A program made the position numbers and the translations under genes. From contig CBFHHV010000001.1 in the NCBI GenBank assembly GCA_965655775.1, forward strand, positions 70,866 through 134,865: a stretch of 64,000 bases of DNA, written 5' to 3'. Each line of letters starts with the position of its first letter. Position 1 is the first letter of the stretch. This stretch comes from Marisimplicoccus sp965655775. Lineage in GTDB: Bacteria > Bacteroidota > Bacteroidia > Flavobacteriales > Flavobacteriaceae. This document shows positions 16,419 to 25,369 of the stretch, piece after piece. The notes beneath the pieces are model-generated. The model did not search any database. It was not told the origin of the DNA and saw only the letters and a program-made list of their open reading frames with translations.

Positions 16419-17140
16419 TCAACCCTAAGTTCTTTATATGTATCTGATTTATTTAATAAATAGTCAATTAGCAAAAATTGATTCTTTTTTATTATTAACT
16501 GCTTAATTTTTGGATCGAGATCTAATTGTAATAAAAAATCATTTACCTCAAAAAATTCTAACTTAAGAATATCAGTAAAAAAATTTTCCTCTAAAATATG
16601 TGGGAGAGCCTCACTTGGTAGAATACTAAGTTTTTCTTCTTCTGATTTAGAATCAACCAGAGAAGAGAGAAGTTTAAAAATATTCACAAAGTTGAGTCCA
16701 TTTACAACTTGTCTATTATCAGTAAGTATATTTTCAATTTTAGTAGATTTATCAGCTATATAATCAAAACCTTTAAATTGTTCTTCTTTTAAGTCTAAAA
16801 ACTTATCGGTATCATCAGGAGTAATAACAACTTCATCTAATTGTCTAACTCTTTGATTTATTTGTACAATTAATCTTTTATTTTTTAATATTTCATCATT
16901 TACTTTGACTGTTCTAATTATGTATTGGACTGAAGAAAAGATTATTTCATCACCTTCTTTGGCAAAAATCTCAAATTCTCCTTGATCATTAGTTATAGTT
17001 GATGTCTGGGAAGTATTGTTTATAACATTAGCTGCAGGCACATTGATATTTCTGTATATGACTTTTCCCTGGATTAATTCTCTTTCTTGTGAAAAACTAA
17101 ACTGTGCTAGAGTAAGTAATAAAATTATTTTTTTAAACAT
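16415..17140 (-). CDS. Secreted protein with carboxypeptidase-like regulatory domain
   Basis: 241 aa: signal peptide MFKKIILLLTLAQFSFSQ; then a CarboxypepD_reg-like beta-sandwich (about 20-105: GKVIYRNINVPAANVIN...GEFEIFAKEGDEIIFSSVQY), the domain that also starts SusC-type receptors; then an all-helical C-terminal part of unknown family. There is no TonB plug or barrel, so this is a stand-alone periplasmic or surface protein. Such genes are common and unassigned in flavobacteria. Confidence 0.78.
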   Translation of the reverse strand: MFKKIILLLTLAQFSFSQERELIQGKVIYRNINVPAANVINNTSQTSTITNDQGEFEIFAKEGDEIIFSSVQYIIRTVKVNDEILKNKRLIVQINQRVRQLDEVVITPDDTDKFLDLKEEQFKGFDYIADKSTKIENILTDNRQVVNGLNFVNIFKLLSSLVDSKSEEEKLSILPSEALPHILEENFFTDILKLEFFEVNDFLLQLDLDPKIKQLIIKKNQFLLIDYLLNKSDTYKELRVE

Positions 17141-17195
17141 CAGCTTTTGATTTATTTAAATTTACAAATAAATCAATGATAAGTTCAATATATAA

Positions 17196-17951
17196 TTATC
17201 TAACAAATACTGGCTCTAAAGGATTACTAGTTTCATCCTGACTAAACATGTATCCAGAAGAGTTGAAACCCTCAATATCTGAAATAGTCTTGATATTATT
17301 ATCTATTAAATATCTTGTCATTAAACCTCTAGCTTTTTTGGCATAAAATGAAATAATTTTAAGCTTTCCATTCTTAAAATCTTTGAATTGAGGTGAAACT
17401 ATAGTATTAGGAATAATTGTTTTATCAATCACAGAGAAATATTCATTACTAGCAAGATTTACAATAAAATCATCCTCATTTATTTCCTCTAATAATGAAT
17501 TTGTAACATTCTCTTTCCAGAATTCATATAAATTTTTTGAACCATTAATAGAAATTTTAGTTCCCATTTCAAGTCTATACGCTTTAATCTTATCAAATGG
17601 TTTTAGAATACCGTAAAGACCAGATAGTATTCTTAATGAATCTTGAAGTTTTTCATGATTAGACTCATTGATAGTATTAGCATCAATACCATCATAAACA
17701 TCTCCGTTAAAAGCAAAAATGGCTTCTTTTTCCTTTGAATTATTAATTTTAAAGTCTTGATTTCTAGACCAATTTAGCTCACTCAATTTGGGTGATATGC
17801 TCATAAGGTTAGAAAGGTCTGGCACAGATATATCTTTAATTATATCATTTATCTGATATGCTTGATCAGTAAATATAGGTTTGGAGCTGAGACTTGTTTC
17901 AACTTTGCTATTGAAGTCAAGAGACTTTGCAGGAGAAATAAGAATTTTCAT
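17196..17951 (-). CDS. yaaA: Peroxide stress protein YaaA
   Basis: 251-aa YaaA/DUF328 family protein, linked in E. coli to limiting intracellular iron during peroxide stress. The N-terminal MKILISPAKSLDF, the middle LYGILKPFDKIKAYRLEMGTKI (about 115-136) and the C-terminal ISFYAKKARGLMTRYLI (about 198-214) are the conserved blocks. It lies 14 bases after rluD on the same strand. Confidence 0.92.
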   Translation of the reverse strand: MKILISPAKSLDFNSKVETSLSSKPIFTDQAYQINDIIKDISVPDLSNLMSISPKLSELNWSRNQDFKINNSKEKEAIFAFNGDVYDGIDANTINESNHEKLQDSLRILSGLYGILKPFDKIKAYRLEMGTKISINGSKNLYEFWKENVTNSLLEEINEDDFIVNLASNEYFSVIDKTIIPNTIVSPQFKDFKNGKLKIISFYAKKARGLMTRYLIDNNIKTISDIEGFNSSGYMFSQDETSNPLEPVFVR

Positions 17952-17965
17952 TTTTTATTTCAAAT

Positions 17966-18997
17966 TTATAAATTTTTATGTTTAAAATAAAACCTCCATT
18001 TGTTAATTACGGAGTTCATATCTTGAGGAATTTCAGAATCAAATGAAATTTTTTCATTTGATTTAGGATGAGTGAAACCTAATGTTTTTGCATGAAGTGC
18101 CTGCCTTGGTAGAATTTTAAAGCAATTGTCTACAAACTGTTTGTATTTTGTATATACAGTTCCTTTTAAAATTTTATCACCTCCATATCTCTCATCATTA
18201 AATAGTGTATGACCAATATGTTTCATATGAACCCTAATCTGGTGTGTTCTTCCAGTTTGAAGCTTACAACTTATAAGAGTAACATAACCAAACCTTTCAA
18301 TTACTTTATAATCTGTTATAGCATCTTTTCCACCATCAATATCTTCATAGACTATCATTTGAAGTCTATTTTTTGGATTTCTTCCTATTGGGGCATTAAT
18401 TTGTCCTTCATCATCCTTAACATCTCCCCAAACTAATGCATAATATTCTCTTTCTACACTTTTTTTAAAAAATTGCTTTGCTAAAAGCGTCATTGATATC
18501 TCTGTTTTTGCAATTACTAAGAGACCTGATGTGTCCTTATCAATCCTATGAACCAGGCCGGGCCTATTTGAAGAGTTATTTGGAAGATTATCAAAATGAT
18601 ATAGTAAGGCGTTGATAAGAGTTCCAGAGTAATTTCCATGACCTGGATGGACGACCATTCCACTTTCTTTATTAATAATTATTATATAATCGTCTTCATA
18701 CACTATATCTAGATGTATTTTCTCTGGGGTTAAAAGGTTTTCGTATGGTGGATGAGTAAAAAGAATTCTTATTTCATCATTCTTTTTTACTTTATAACTA
18801 GATTTTACAATTTTATCATTTACTCTTATAGACCCCTCTTTTGCTGCTTTTTGAATTTTATTTCTTGTTGCATTTTCAATTCTGCTCATAAGAAATTTAT
18901 CAATCCTTATGGGTTCTTGCCCTGAATCAATTTTAAATGAAAAGTGTTCATGGAGCTCTTGTTCAAAGTCTTCCTCTCTTGAGTTATCTTTCTCCAT
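17966..18997 (-). CDS. RluD-family pseudouridine synthase
   Basis: 343 aa, RluA/RluD family rRNA pseudouridine synthase: an N-terminal S4 RNA-binding domain (about 25-85, IDKFLMSRIENATRNKIQKAAKEGSIRVND) and a catalytic domain with HRIDKDTSGLLVIAKT, whose Asp is the nucleophile. A TTG at 19003 also opens the frame, but the ATG at 18997 is preferred. The start overlaps the PASTA gene stop by 14 bases. RluD-type (large-subunit helix 69) is most likely; RluC-type is not excluded. Confidence 0.9.
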   Translation of the reverse strand: MEKDNSREEDFEQELHEHFSFKIDSGQEPIRIDKFLMSRIENATRNKIQKAAKEGSIRVNDKIVKSSYKVKKNDEIRILFTHPPYENLLTPEKIHLDIVYEDDYIIIINKESGMVVHPGHGNYSGTLINALLYHFDNLPNNSSNRPGLVHRIDKDTSGLLVIAKTEISMTLLAKQFFKKSVEREYYALVWGDVKDDEGQINAPIGRNPKNRLQMIVYEDIDGGKDAITDYKVIERFGYVTLISCKLQTGRTHQIRVHMKHIGHTLFNDERYGGDKILKGTVYTKYKQFVDNCFKILPRQALHAKTLGFTHPKSNEKISFDSEIPQDMNSVINKWRFYFKHKNL

Positions 18998-19535
18998 TTC
19001 CAAGAATTAAATCTATTTCTGAATTCATTGGAATTTTTTGACCAGGTAATATCTTTTCACCTAGATATAAAACATCTAAAACCATATCCTTTCCAATATT
19101 ATCAACATAACTGTAATCTCTAACTTTAAACCCAAGTGCAGTAAGGATAGACTCAGCGTTTCTTTTTGTTATCTGAATTACATTAGGGAGTGAAACTTTT
19201 TGAAAATTTTTAGGGTTGACATTTAAGTATATCTTCCTATTTTTTTTCACTAGCTCTAATTCTTTTGGTATTTGAGATATGACTGAATAGTTTGGTATGT
19301 TTACAAAAAACTTCGAAGAGTCCAATACTTCATATTTTAGTTTATTATTATTAAGGATACTTATTGCTTCGTCAAGATTTTTTCCAGCTAAATATGGAAC
19401 TTCTATATATTTATTATGCTTAGTATAGATTTTAAGGAAATTATACACCAAAAAAAATACTATAAATATGATGACTAACATCAGGAATATCTGTTTAGCT
19501 AATGAGTTACTTTTAAAATGATCCAAAATTTTCAT
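18984..19535 (-). CDS. PASTA-domain membrane protein
   Basis: 183 aa: a cytoplasmic stub, one membrane helix (about 17-35), then two PASTA repeats outside the membrane (YIEVPYLAGKNLDEAISILNNNKL at about 41-64; a second from about 115). PASTA domains bind muropeptides or beta-lactams in kinases and PBPs, but there is no kinase or transpeptidase here. Short single-helix PASTA proteins of this kind commonly sit before rluD and beside ddl in Bacteroidetes. Divergent from ddl. Confidence 0.85.
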   Translation of the reverse strand: MKILDHFKSNSLAKQIFLMLVIIFIVFFLVYNFLKIYTKHNKYIEVPYLAGKNLDEAISILNNNKLKYEVLDSSKFFVNIPNYSVISQIPKELELVKKNRKIYLNVNPKNFQKVSLPNVIQITKRNAESILTALGFKVRDYSYVDNIGKDMVLDVLYLGEKILPGQKIPMNSEIDLILGNGER

Positions 19536-19560
19536 TTCGATAATTTAATGTAAATATACT

Positions 19561-19576
19561 AAGACATAATTGTCTT
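19561..19576. repeat. 16-bp perfect dyad between divergent PASTA gene and ddl
   Basis: AAGACA-taat-TGTCTT, a perfect inverted repeat with 6-bp arms, in the 71-base divergent gap. It covers the -33 position of the ddl promoter, so it could be a regulator binding site; a chance dyad in AT-rich DNA is possible. Confidence 0.35.
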
Positions 19577-19598
19577 TTGATATAATGACTTACATTTG
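19570..19598 (+). promoter_or_regulatory. Predicted promoter of ddl-coaD
   Basis: -33 TTG at 19570-19572, 18 bases, then an exact -7 box TACATTTG at 19591-19598. Only 8 bases separate the box from the ddl ATG, so the mRNA leader would be 0-4 bases. Confidence 0.65.
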
Positions 19599-19606
19599 AA
19601 AATAAT

Positions 19607-20575
19607 ATGAAAAATATTGCTGTAGTTTTTGGTGGTTTTTCCTCTGAATATGAGGTCTCTGTAAAAAGTGGAAAGTTCATTTACGATAATATAAAAGATA
19701 ATCCAAATCTCAATGTTTATCAAGTTTGTATTTCAAAGGAATCTAATTATGTTACTTATAATAATGACAGGTTTGATTTTGATTATGATAATTTTTCATT
19801 TACAATAAACGGTGAGGTAGTTAAATTAGATGGAATTTTTAATATTATTCATGGGGAACCAGGAGAGAATGGTGATTTAGCTTTCATTCTTGAAAAAAAG
19901 AATTTATCTCAAACTGGTTGTAATAGTTTTGTTTCAAATTTAACTTTCGATAAGAAAAAATATATTGAGTTTATTAATACCCTTGATATTCCATCATCAA
20001 AACAAATATTATTAACTAATGAAGCTTCTTTAGATTTATCTAATATTAAAAGACAAATTAGTATACCATGTATAGTTAAACCAAATAATGGAGGAAGTAG
20101 TATCGGAGTTTCAAAGGTTAATCATATTAATGAACTTGAGGACAAAATTAAAATTGCATTTAAAGAAAGTTATCAAATCTTAATTGAGAATTATCTTTCT
20201 GGTAAAGAGGTCTCAGTTGGTGTAATTGAGACTAACAGTAAGAGGATTATTCTTCCAGTAACCGAGATTATAAGTGAAAATGAAGTTTTTGATTATGGGG
20301 CTAAATATTTAGGTCAATCTAAAGAGATTACTCCTGGAAATATTTCTCGTGAGGAGGAAAGTTTGTTACATAAGTACATAAATAAAATATATGATAACAT
20401 TGAATTAAAAGGGTTTACCAGATCTGAATTCATAATTGTTGATGGAATCCCTCACATACTTGAAACAAATACAATTCCAGGATTTACAAAACAAAGTATT
20501 ATTCCTCAACAAATAGAAGCTTTTGGATTATCTGTAAAAGAGGTAATTAATAATCAAATAGAATCTATTCTTTAA
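19607..20575 (+). CDS. ddl: D-alanine--D-alanine ligase
   Basis: 322-aa ATP-grasp ligase making D-Ala-D-Ala for MurF. The N-terminal VVFGGFSSEYEVSVKSG, the HGEPGENGDLAFILE loop (about 84-98), the ATP-binding VKPNNGGSSIGVSKV (about 160-174), and C-terminal GFTRSEFI... HILETNTIPGFTKQSIIPQ are characteristic. The usual second-substrate Glu/Ser contacts look intact. Cotranscribed with coaD, 20 bases downstream. Confidence 0.95.
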   Translation: MKNIAVVFGGFSSEYEVSVKSGKFIYDNIKDNPNLNVYQVCISKESNYVTYNNDRFDFDYDNFSFTINGEVVKLDGIFNIIHGEPGENGDLAFILEKKNLSQTGCNSFVSNLTFDKKKYIEFINTLDIPSSKQILLTNEASLDLSNIKRQISIPCIVKPNNGGSSIGVSKVNHINELEDKIKIAFKESYQILIENYLSGKEVSVGVIETNSKRIILPVTEIISENEVFDYGAKYLGQSKEITPGNISREEESLLHKYINKIYDNIELKGFTRSEFIIVDGIPHILETNTIPGFTKQSIIPQQIEAFGLSVKEVINNQIESIL

Positions 20576-20595
20576 ATTATTTTTAATTTTAAATT

Positions 20596-21048
20596 ATGAA
20601 AAAAGCTGTTTTTCCAGGTTCATTTGATCCAATCACAATTGGCCATGTAGATATTGTAAAAAGGGGAATTAAGGTCTTTGATGAAATTATTATTGCTGTT
20701 GGAGATAATACAGACAAAAAGTATATGTTTCCAAAAGAAAAAAGAGTTGAATTTGTTAAACAGACATTTAACAACTATGATAATATCATGATTGAGTCAT
20801 ATGATGGTTTAACTGTTGATTTTTGTAAAAAAAATAATATTGAGTTTATGATAAGAGGTCTCAGAAATCCTGCAGATTTTGAGTTTGAAAAAAGCATTGC
20901 TCTAACCAACAGAGAAATGACCCATATAGAGACTATATTTTTTTTAACATCGCCAGAAAACTCTTTTATTAGCAGTAGTATTGTCCGTGATTTAATTAGA
21001 AATAATGGTGATTATAAATTATTTATTCCAAAGGGTATCACTTTTTAA
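20596..21048 (+). CDS. coaD: Phosphopantetheine adenylyltransferase
   Basis: 150-aa nucleotidyltransferase for the penultimate step of CoA synthesis (4'-phosphopantetheine + ATP to dephospho-CoA). The T/HxGH motif is GSFDPITIGH (about 7-16), followed by MIRGLRNPADFEFE (about 86-99) and the C-terminal ISSSIVRDL. Length is normal. The last 30 bases overlap the convergent Nudix gene, the longest antisense overlap in the window. Confidence 0.95.
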   Translation: MKKAVFPGSFDPITIGHVDIVKRGIKVFDEIIIAVGDNTDKKYMFPKEKRVEFVKQTFNNYDNIMIESYDGLTVDFCKKNNIEFMIRGLRNPADFEFEKSIALTNREMTHIETIFFLTSPENSFISSSIVRDLIRNNGDYKLFIPKGITF

Positions 21049-21639
21049 TACCTCTAAAACAATTATTCTAATATTTTCAAAAGAATCGTTTAAGATTTCA
21101 TCAATTTTTTCTTTTGACACCCATTCAGTTTTTTTTATACCTTCCTCAGTTTGAGGCTTAGTTTTACCCATATAGGATGTTGACATCTTAAACCAATATG
21201 TCTTCTTAAGTTTGAATCTTTTACCTTTTTTGAAAATATGAAATGTCTCAGATAGCTGTTTTTGAACTATTAAGTCTAATACGCCTGTTTCTTCAACCAC
21301 TTCTCTTTGTGCAGCCTCAATTATAAGTTCCTTTTTTTCAATGCCTCCCTTTGGGAGATCCCACTTATTATTTCTAAAAATAAATAATAGTTTATTATCA
21401 GTTCTTTTAACTAATCCTCCAGCAGCTTCGACAACAGGAAATTTTTTTTTAAATGATTTCCATAGTTTATCACTGTCTTTATGATATAAAAATACTTTTC
21501 TATTTTTTGATGATTTTAAAGCTTTGATAATTTGAGCTACGCTTGTATACTTAATAAAAAGTAATGGCTCATTATCAGAGAAATCTTGGATTTCGTTTGT
21601 AAGAATCAAAGGCTTTTGGTTGAAAAAAACTTTATACAT
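21019..21639 (-). CDS. Nudix hydrolase
   Basis: 206 aa. The Nudix box (G-x5-E-x7-REVVEETG; about residues 109-131, starting GGIEKKE) is complete, so a pyrophosphohydrolase is expected; the substrate is unknown. About 90 residues precede the domain, as in the flavobacterial form with a small N-terminal extension (MYKVFFNQKPLILT...). Its start codon lies inside the -7 box of the divergent pyrE, so the two genes must compete for this DNA. The 3' end overlaps coaD by 30 bases. Confidence 0.88.
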   Translation of the reverse strand: MYKVFFNQKPLILTNEIQDFSDNEPLLFIKYTSVAQIIKALKSSKNRKVFLYHKDSDKLWKSFKKKFPVVEAAGGLVKRTDNKLLFIFRNNKWDLPKGGIEKKELIIEAAQREVVEETGVLDLIVQKQLSETFHIFKKGKRFKLKKTYWFKMSTSYMGKTKPQTEEGIKKTEWVSKEKIDEILNDSFENIRIIVLEVLKSDTLWNK

Positions 21640-21642
21640 TTG
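21635..21642 (+). promoter_or_regulatory. Predicted -7 promoter box of pyrE
   Basis: TACATTTG, exact match, 5 bases before the ATG at 21648; a TTG at 21616-21618 lies 16 bases upstream. The box contains the Nudix start codon on the other strand. The predicted pyrE mRNA is leaderless. Confidence 0.55.
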
Positions 21643-21647
21643 TAATA

Positions 21648-22286
21648 ATGGTATTAGACAAAAAAGTTGCAGAGCAAACAGTAAATTTTCTTACACAAAT
21701 TAATGCAATTAAATTAAATACCAAAAATCCTTTCACATGGACAAGTGGTATAAAATCTCCTGTTTATTGTGATAATAGATTAGTTCTTTCATATCCAAAA
21801 ATTAGAGAATTTATATCGGATAGTATGACCCATATTATTACAAATAAATATGGGAGTGACATATCTATTGCAGGAGTAGCCACTGGAGCAATTGCAGTTG
21901 GAGCGATGATATCTGAAAGACTTAATGTGCCATATGCATATGTAAGACCTGAACCAAAGGGACATGGTCTAAGAAACCAAATTGAAGGTAATATAGAAGA
22001 AAAGTCTAATGTTGTAGTTATAGAGGATTTGATTAGCACTGGTAAGAGTAGTCTTAATGCCATAAATGCTCTTAAGTCTGAAGGCATCAATGTAATGGGT
22101 ATGCTATCAATTTTCTCTTATAATTTTGATTTTGCAAATAAAAAATTTATTGATGAAAAAGTTAATATTAATTCACTAGCAGATTACAATACTTTAGTTG
22201 AAGTTATAGAATCAAATGGTGATCTTAATAATGACGAGATAACTAGACTAAAGAAATGGAGAGAGGATCCTGAAAGTTGGAGCTAA
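21648..22286 (+). CDS. pyrE: Orotate phosphoribosyltransferase
   Basis: 212 aa, de novo pyrimidine synthesis: orotate + PRPP to OMP. N-terminal NPFTWTSGIKSPVYCDNR, the catalytic-loop region YVRPEPKGHGLRNQIEG (about 104-120) and PRPP motif VVVIEDLISTGKSSLNA (about 122-138) are all present. The stop shares CTAA with the convergent birA stop (4-base overlap). Confidence 0.95.
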   Translation: MVLDKKVAEQTVNFLTQINAIKLNTKNPFTWTSGIKSPVYCDNRLVLSYPKIREFISDSMTHIITNKYGSDISIAGVATGAIAVGAMISERLNVPYAYVRPEPKGHGLRNQIEGNIEEKSNVVVIEDLISTGKSSLNAINALKSEGINVMGMLSIFSYNFDFANKKFIDEKVNINSLADYNTLVEVIESNGDLNNDEITRLKKWREDPESWS

Positions 22287-23014
22287 TCATAAAGTAATTT
22301 AACCTTTCTTGAATCGTAATTTCCCATTTCTTCTAAATCTTTACTCAATTTTATAACCCCAATATTCGATATACTAATTATTTTTCCGTTGAATTTTTTA
22401 CCGTTTAAAATAAATTTACAACCTTCTTTACCATATATGTTTTGATTATACTCATCATTAATATATTTGGTGTCATTTATTTTAGTAAAGTAATATTTGT
22501 AACTATCAATCAACTCATTTAATACATTCTCAACAACAATATTTTTATTTGTGACTTTTTTAATAGATGTTGCATTTGGCAAACTTTTAAAAAATACTTG
22601 ATTAATATTTATACCAACCCCTATTATAGAATGATTTACTTTATCTGAACTTAATGAATTCTCAACTAATATTCCAGCTATTTTTTTATTTACTGACAAA
22701 ATGTCGTTGGGCCATTTAATTAGACATTTTTCATTATTAAATTTTCTTATTGTTTTTAAAACCGCAAGGCTTACTGCTTGATTTATTAGAAATGTTCTAT
22801 CTGATTTAATACCGCAAGGCCTATAAAATAAAGAGCATAGAAGGTTTTTTCCATAACTTGAGTACCACTTATTCATTCGTTGTCCCCTACCTCCATATTG
22901 ATATTTTGCAACGATTAAGTCTCCACTTAATATTTTTTTTGATTTAATTAACATCTTCACTTTGTCATTTGTTGACTTAGTGGCATTAACTTTGATTATC
23001 TTAGATACAGACAT
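22283..23014 (-). CDS. birA: Biotin--[acetyl-CoA-carboxylase] ligase
   Basis: 243 aa, attaches biotin to the carboxyl-carrier protein via biotinyl-AMP. It has the biotinyl-AMP loop GGRGQRMNKWYS (about 43-54), catalytic KWPNDILSVNKKIAGILVE (about 99-117) and GVGININ. There is no N-terminal helix-turn-helix, so it is ligase only and not a biotin repressor. The variant loop (GRGQ rather than GRGR) is usual in Bacteroidetes as I remember them. Divergent from rsfS. Confidence 0.9.
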   Translation of the reverse strand: MSVSKIIKVNATKSTNDKVKMLIKSKKILSGDLIVAKYQYGGRGQRMNKWYSSYGKNLLCSLFYRPCGIKSDRTFLINQAVSLAVLKTIRKFNNEKCLIKWPNDILSVNKKIAGILVENSLSSDKVNHSIIGVGININQVFFKSLPNATSIKKVTNKNIVVENVLNELIDSYKYYFTKINDTKYINDEYNQNIYGKEGCKFILNGKKFNGKIISISNIGVIKLSKDLEEMGNYDSRKVKLLYD

Positions 23015-23028
23015 GTTGTTAAAAGTAA

Positions 23029-23036
23029 TAAATTTG
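23029..23036 (+). promoter_or_regulatory. Predicted -7 promoter box of rsfS-ftsH operon
   Basis: TAAATTTG, exact TAnnTTTG, 16 bases before the rsfS ATG, in the 38-base divergent gap. The -33 element is not clear. Confidence 0.5.
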
Positions 23037-23052
23037 AAAAAAGAAAATTTAC

Positions 23053-23424
23053 ATGGTTAAACTTAAATCAAAAGAAACAAGTTTAATTGATGAAATAATA
23101 TTTGGTATCGAAGACGTAAAAGGAATTGAAGTAAACATTATGGACCTAAGTAAAATTTCAAATACAGTTTGTAAATTTTTCATTTTGTGTACAGGCACAT
23201 CCAATACACATGTCACTGCTATAACAAACTCGGTTAGAAAGAATGTTAGCAAAAAATTGAAAGAAAAACCGTTTAGTATGGAAGGTACTGAAAATCAAGA
23301 ATGGGTTCTTATTGATTATGTTGATGTTGTTGTACATATTTTTCAAAGTGAAATCAGAGAATTCTATGATATCGAAAATCTATGGGGTGACGCAAAAATT
23401 ATTAATGTTGAATTAAAAGCATAA
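23053..23424 (+). CDS. rsfS: Ribosome silencing factor
   Basis: 123 aa, RsfS/Iojap family: binds ribosomal protein uL14 and blocks subunit joining in starvation. Conserved pieces are KFFILCTGTSNTHVTAI (about 39-55), EGTENQEWVLIDYVDVVVHIFQSEIREFYDIENLWGDA (split here: EGTENQEWVLIDY, then VVVHIF, then YDIENLWGDA). First cistron before ftsH, 2 bases away, the common arrangement in this phylum. Confidence 0.93.
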   Translation: MVKLKSKETSLIDEIIFGIEDVKGIEVNIMDLSKISNTVCKFFILCTGTSNTHVTAITNSVRKNVSKKLKEKPFSMEGTENQEWVLIDYVDVVVHIFQSEIREFYDIENLWGDAKIINVELKA

Positions 23425-23426
23425 TT

Positions 23427-25364
23427 ATGGCTAATAAGAAGAAGAATAACAAATCTAAAATTAATATCTACTGGTTCTATGCGTCCATAGTTTTCTTTAT
23501 TTTAAGTATTGGACTACTTGGAGGAGACAGTGGTATTCAAAACACACAACAAACTGATATTTCATCTTTTGAAAATTACTTAAGGAATGGTGATATTGAA
23601 AAAGTAGCAATCATTAATCAAAGATATGCGAGAATTACTCTTACTGAAAATGCACTTGAAAAAGACATTCACCGAAGGGTTAAGTCTAAAAATTTCCTAG
23701 GTCAAGAGAACATAACTGGACCTCACTATCAGTTTGAAATTGGAACTCCTGAACTATTTGAGACAAAACTCCAAGAGATTAGAGACATTGAGGGTCTCAA
23801 CTTTTCAGTTGAATTTATTACTATGGAAAATAGATGGCTGGATGTTTTACTTGGCTTCCTTCCCATAATTATTATAATCGGAATTTGGATATTTTTAATG
23901 AGAAGGATGTCCGGAGGAGCTGGCGGAGCTGGAGGACAAATATTTAATATAGGTAAGTCAAAAGCTAAGTTGTTTGATCAGAATACAGAAGTTAAAGTTA
24001 CTTTTAAAGATGTAGCTGGACTAGAAGGAGCTAAAGAAGAAGTTCAAGAAATTGTTGATTTTCTTAAAAACCCCAAAAAATATACTGTACTAGGTGGAAA
24101 GATTCCTAAAGGTGCTTTGCTAGTTGGTGCTCCAGGTACAGGTAAAACACTTTTAGCAAAAGCAGTTGCTGGTGAAGCTAAAGTTCCATTCTTTTCATTG
24201 TCAGGGTCTGATTTTGTTGAAATGTTTGTAGGGGTTGGTGCATCAAGAGTTAGAGATCTATTTAAACAAGCAAAGGATAAATCACCGTCAATAATCTTTA
24301 TCGATGAAATCGATGCAATTGGAAGAGCCAGAGGTAAAAGTAATATAACTGGTTCAAATGATGAAAGAGAAAATACTTTAAATCAGCTATTGACTGAAAT
24401 GGACGGATTTGGAACGGATACAAACGTAATTGTTGTTGCAGCTACAAACAGAGCTGATGTGCTTGACAAGGCTCTAATGAGAGCTGGTAGATTTGATAGG
24501 CAGATTTTTGTTGATCTTCCTGATCTAAATGAAAGAAGGGAAATATTTAAAGTACACTTAAAACCACTTAAGAAAAGTAGAGCCCTAGATGTAGAGTTCT
24601 TAGCTAAACAAACACCTGGTTTTTCTGGAGCGGACATTGCAAATGTTTGTAATGAAGCTGCATTAATTGCTGCTAGAAATAATAAAAAATCTGTAGGTAA
24701 ACAGGACTTTTTAGATGCAGTAGATAGAATTGTAGGTGGACTAGAAAAGAAAAATAAAATTATTACTAAGGAAGAAAAGAATACAATTGCATTTCATGAA
24801 GCTGGACATGCAATAGTAAGCTGGCTTTTAGAACATGCTGCTCCCTTAGTAAAAGTAACTATTGTGCCTAGAGGACAATCATTAGGTGCTGCATGGTATC
24901 TTCCAGAGGAAAGGTTAATTGTAAGAACTGAACAAATGTTAGATGAGATGTGTGCAACTTTAGGAGGAAGAGCTGCTGAGAAGATTATGTTTAATAAAAT
25001 ATCAACAGGTGCTTTGAGTGACCTTGAAAAAGTAACTAAACAGGCAAGAGCAATTGTATCCGTTTATGGGTTGAATGATAAGATAGGTAACATTACATAC
25101 TATGATTCCAGTGGACAAACTGATTATAATTTCACAAAACCTTATTCAGAAGAAACTGCAAAAAAAATTGACGAGGAAATATCCTTAATTATAGAAAAGC
25201 AATATAAAAGAGCATGTGATATTCTTAAAAAGAATAAAACAAAGTTATCTGCTTTAGCATCTAGGCTGTTAGAAAAGGAAGTTATTTTTAAGGAAGATCT
25301 AGTGAAGATTCTTGGAGAAAGACCATACTCTAAAGAAGAAGTAAAAAAAGAAACTAAAGAATAG
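23427..25364 (+). CDS. ftsH: ATP-dependent zinc metalloprotease FtsH
   Basis: 645-aa membrane-anchored AAA+ protease for membrane-protein quality control. Two membrane helices (about 13-30 and 137-157) flank a periplasmic segment, followed by a Gly-rich linker. Walker A is GAPGTGKT (about 233-240), Walker B is IIFIDEIDAIG (about 289-299), SRH is RAGRFDR, and the zinc site is HEAGH (about 453-457) with the third ligand in the SDLEK region. Complete and of normal length. Confidence 0.97.
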   Translation: MANKKKNNKSKINIYWFYASIVFFILSIGLLGGDSGIQNTQQTDISSFENYLRNGDIEKVAIINQRYARITLTENALEKDIHRRVKSKNFLGQENITGPHYQFEIGTPELFETKLQEIRDIEGLNFSVEFITMENRWLDVLLGFLPIIIIIGIWIFLMRRMSGGAGGAGGQIFNIGKSKAKLFDQNTEVKVTFKDVAGLEGAKEEVQEIVDFLKNPKKYTVLGGKIPKGALLVGAPGTGKTLLAKAVAGEAKVPFFSLSGSDFVEMFVGVGASRVRDLFKQAKDKSPSIIFIDEIDAIGRARGKSNITGSNDERENTLNQLLTEMDGFGTDTNVIVVAATNRADVLDKALMRAGRFDRQIFVDLPDLNERREIFKVHLKPLKKSRALDVEFLAKQTPGFSGADIANVCNEAALIAARNNKKSVGKQDFLDAVDRIVGGLEKKNKIITKEEKNTIAFHEAGHAIVSWLLEHAAPLVKVTIVPRGQSLGAAWYLPEERLIVRTEQMLDEMCATLGGRAAEKIMFNKISTGALSDLEKVTKQARAIVSVYGLNDKIGNITYYDSSGQTDYNFTKPYSEETAKKIDEEISLIIEKQYKRACDILKKNKTKLSALASRLLEKEVIFKEDLVKILGERPYSKEEVKKETKE

Positions 25365-25369
25365 ATATT

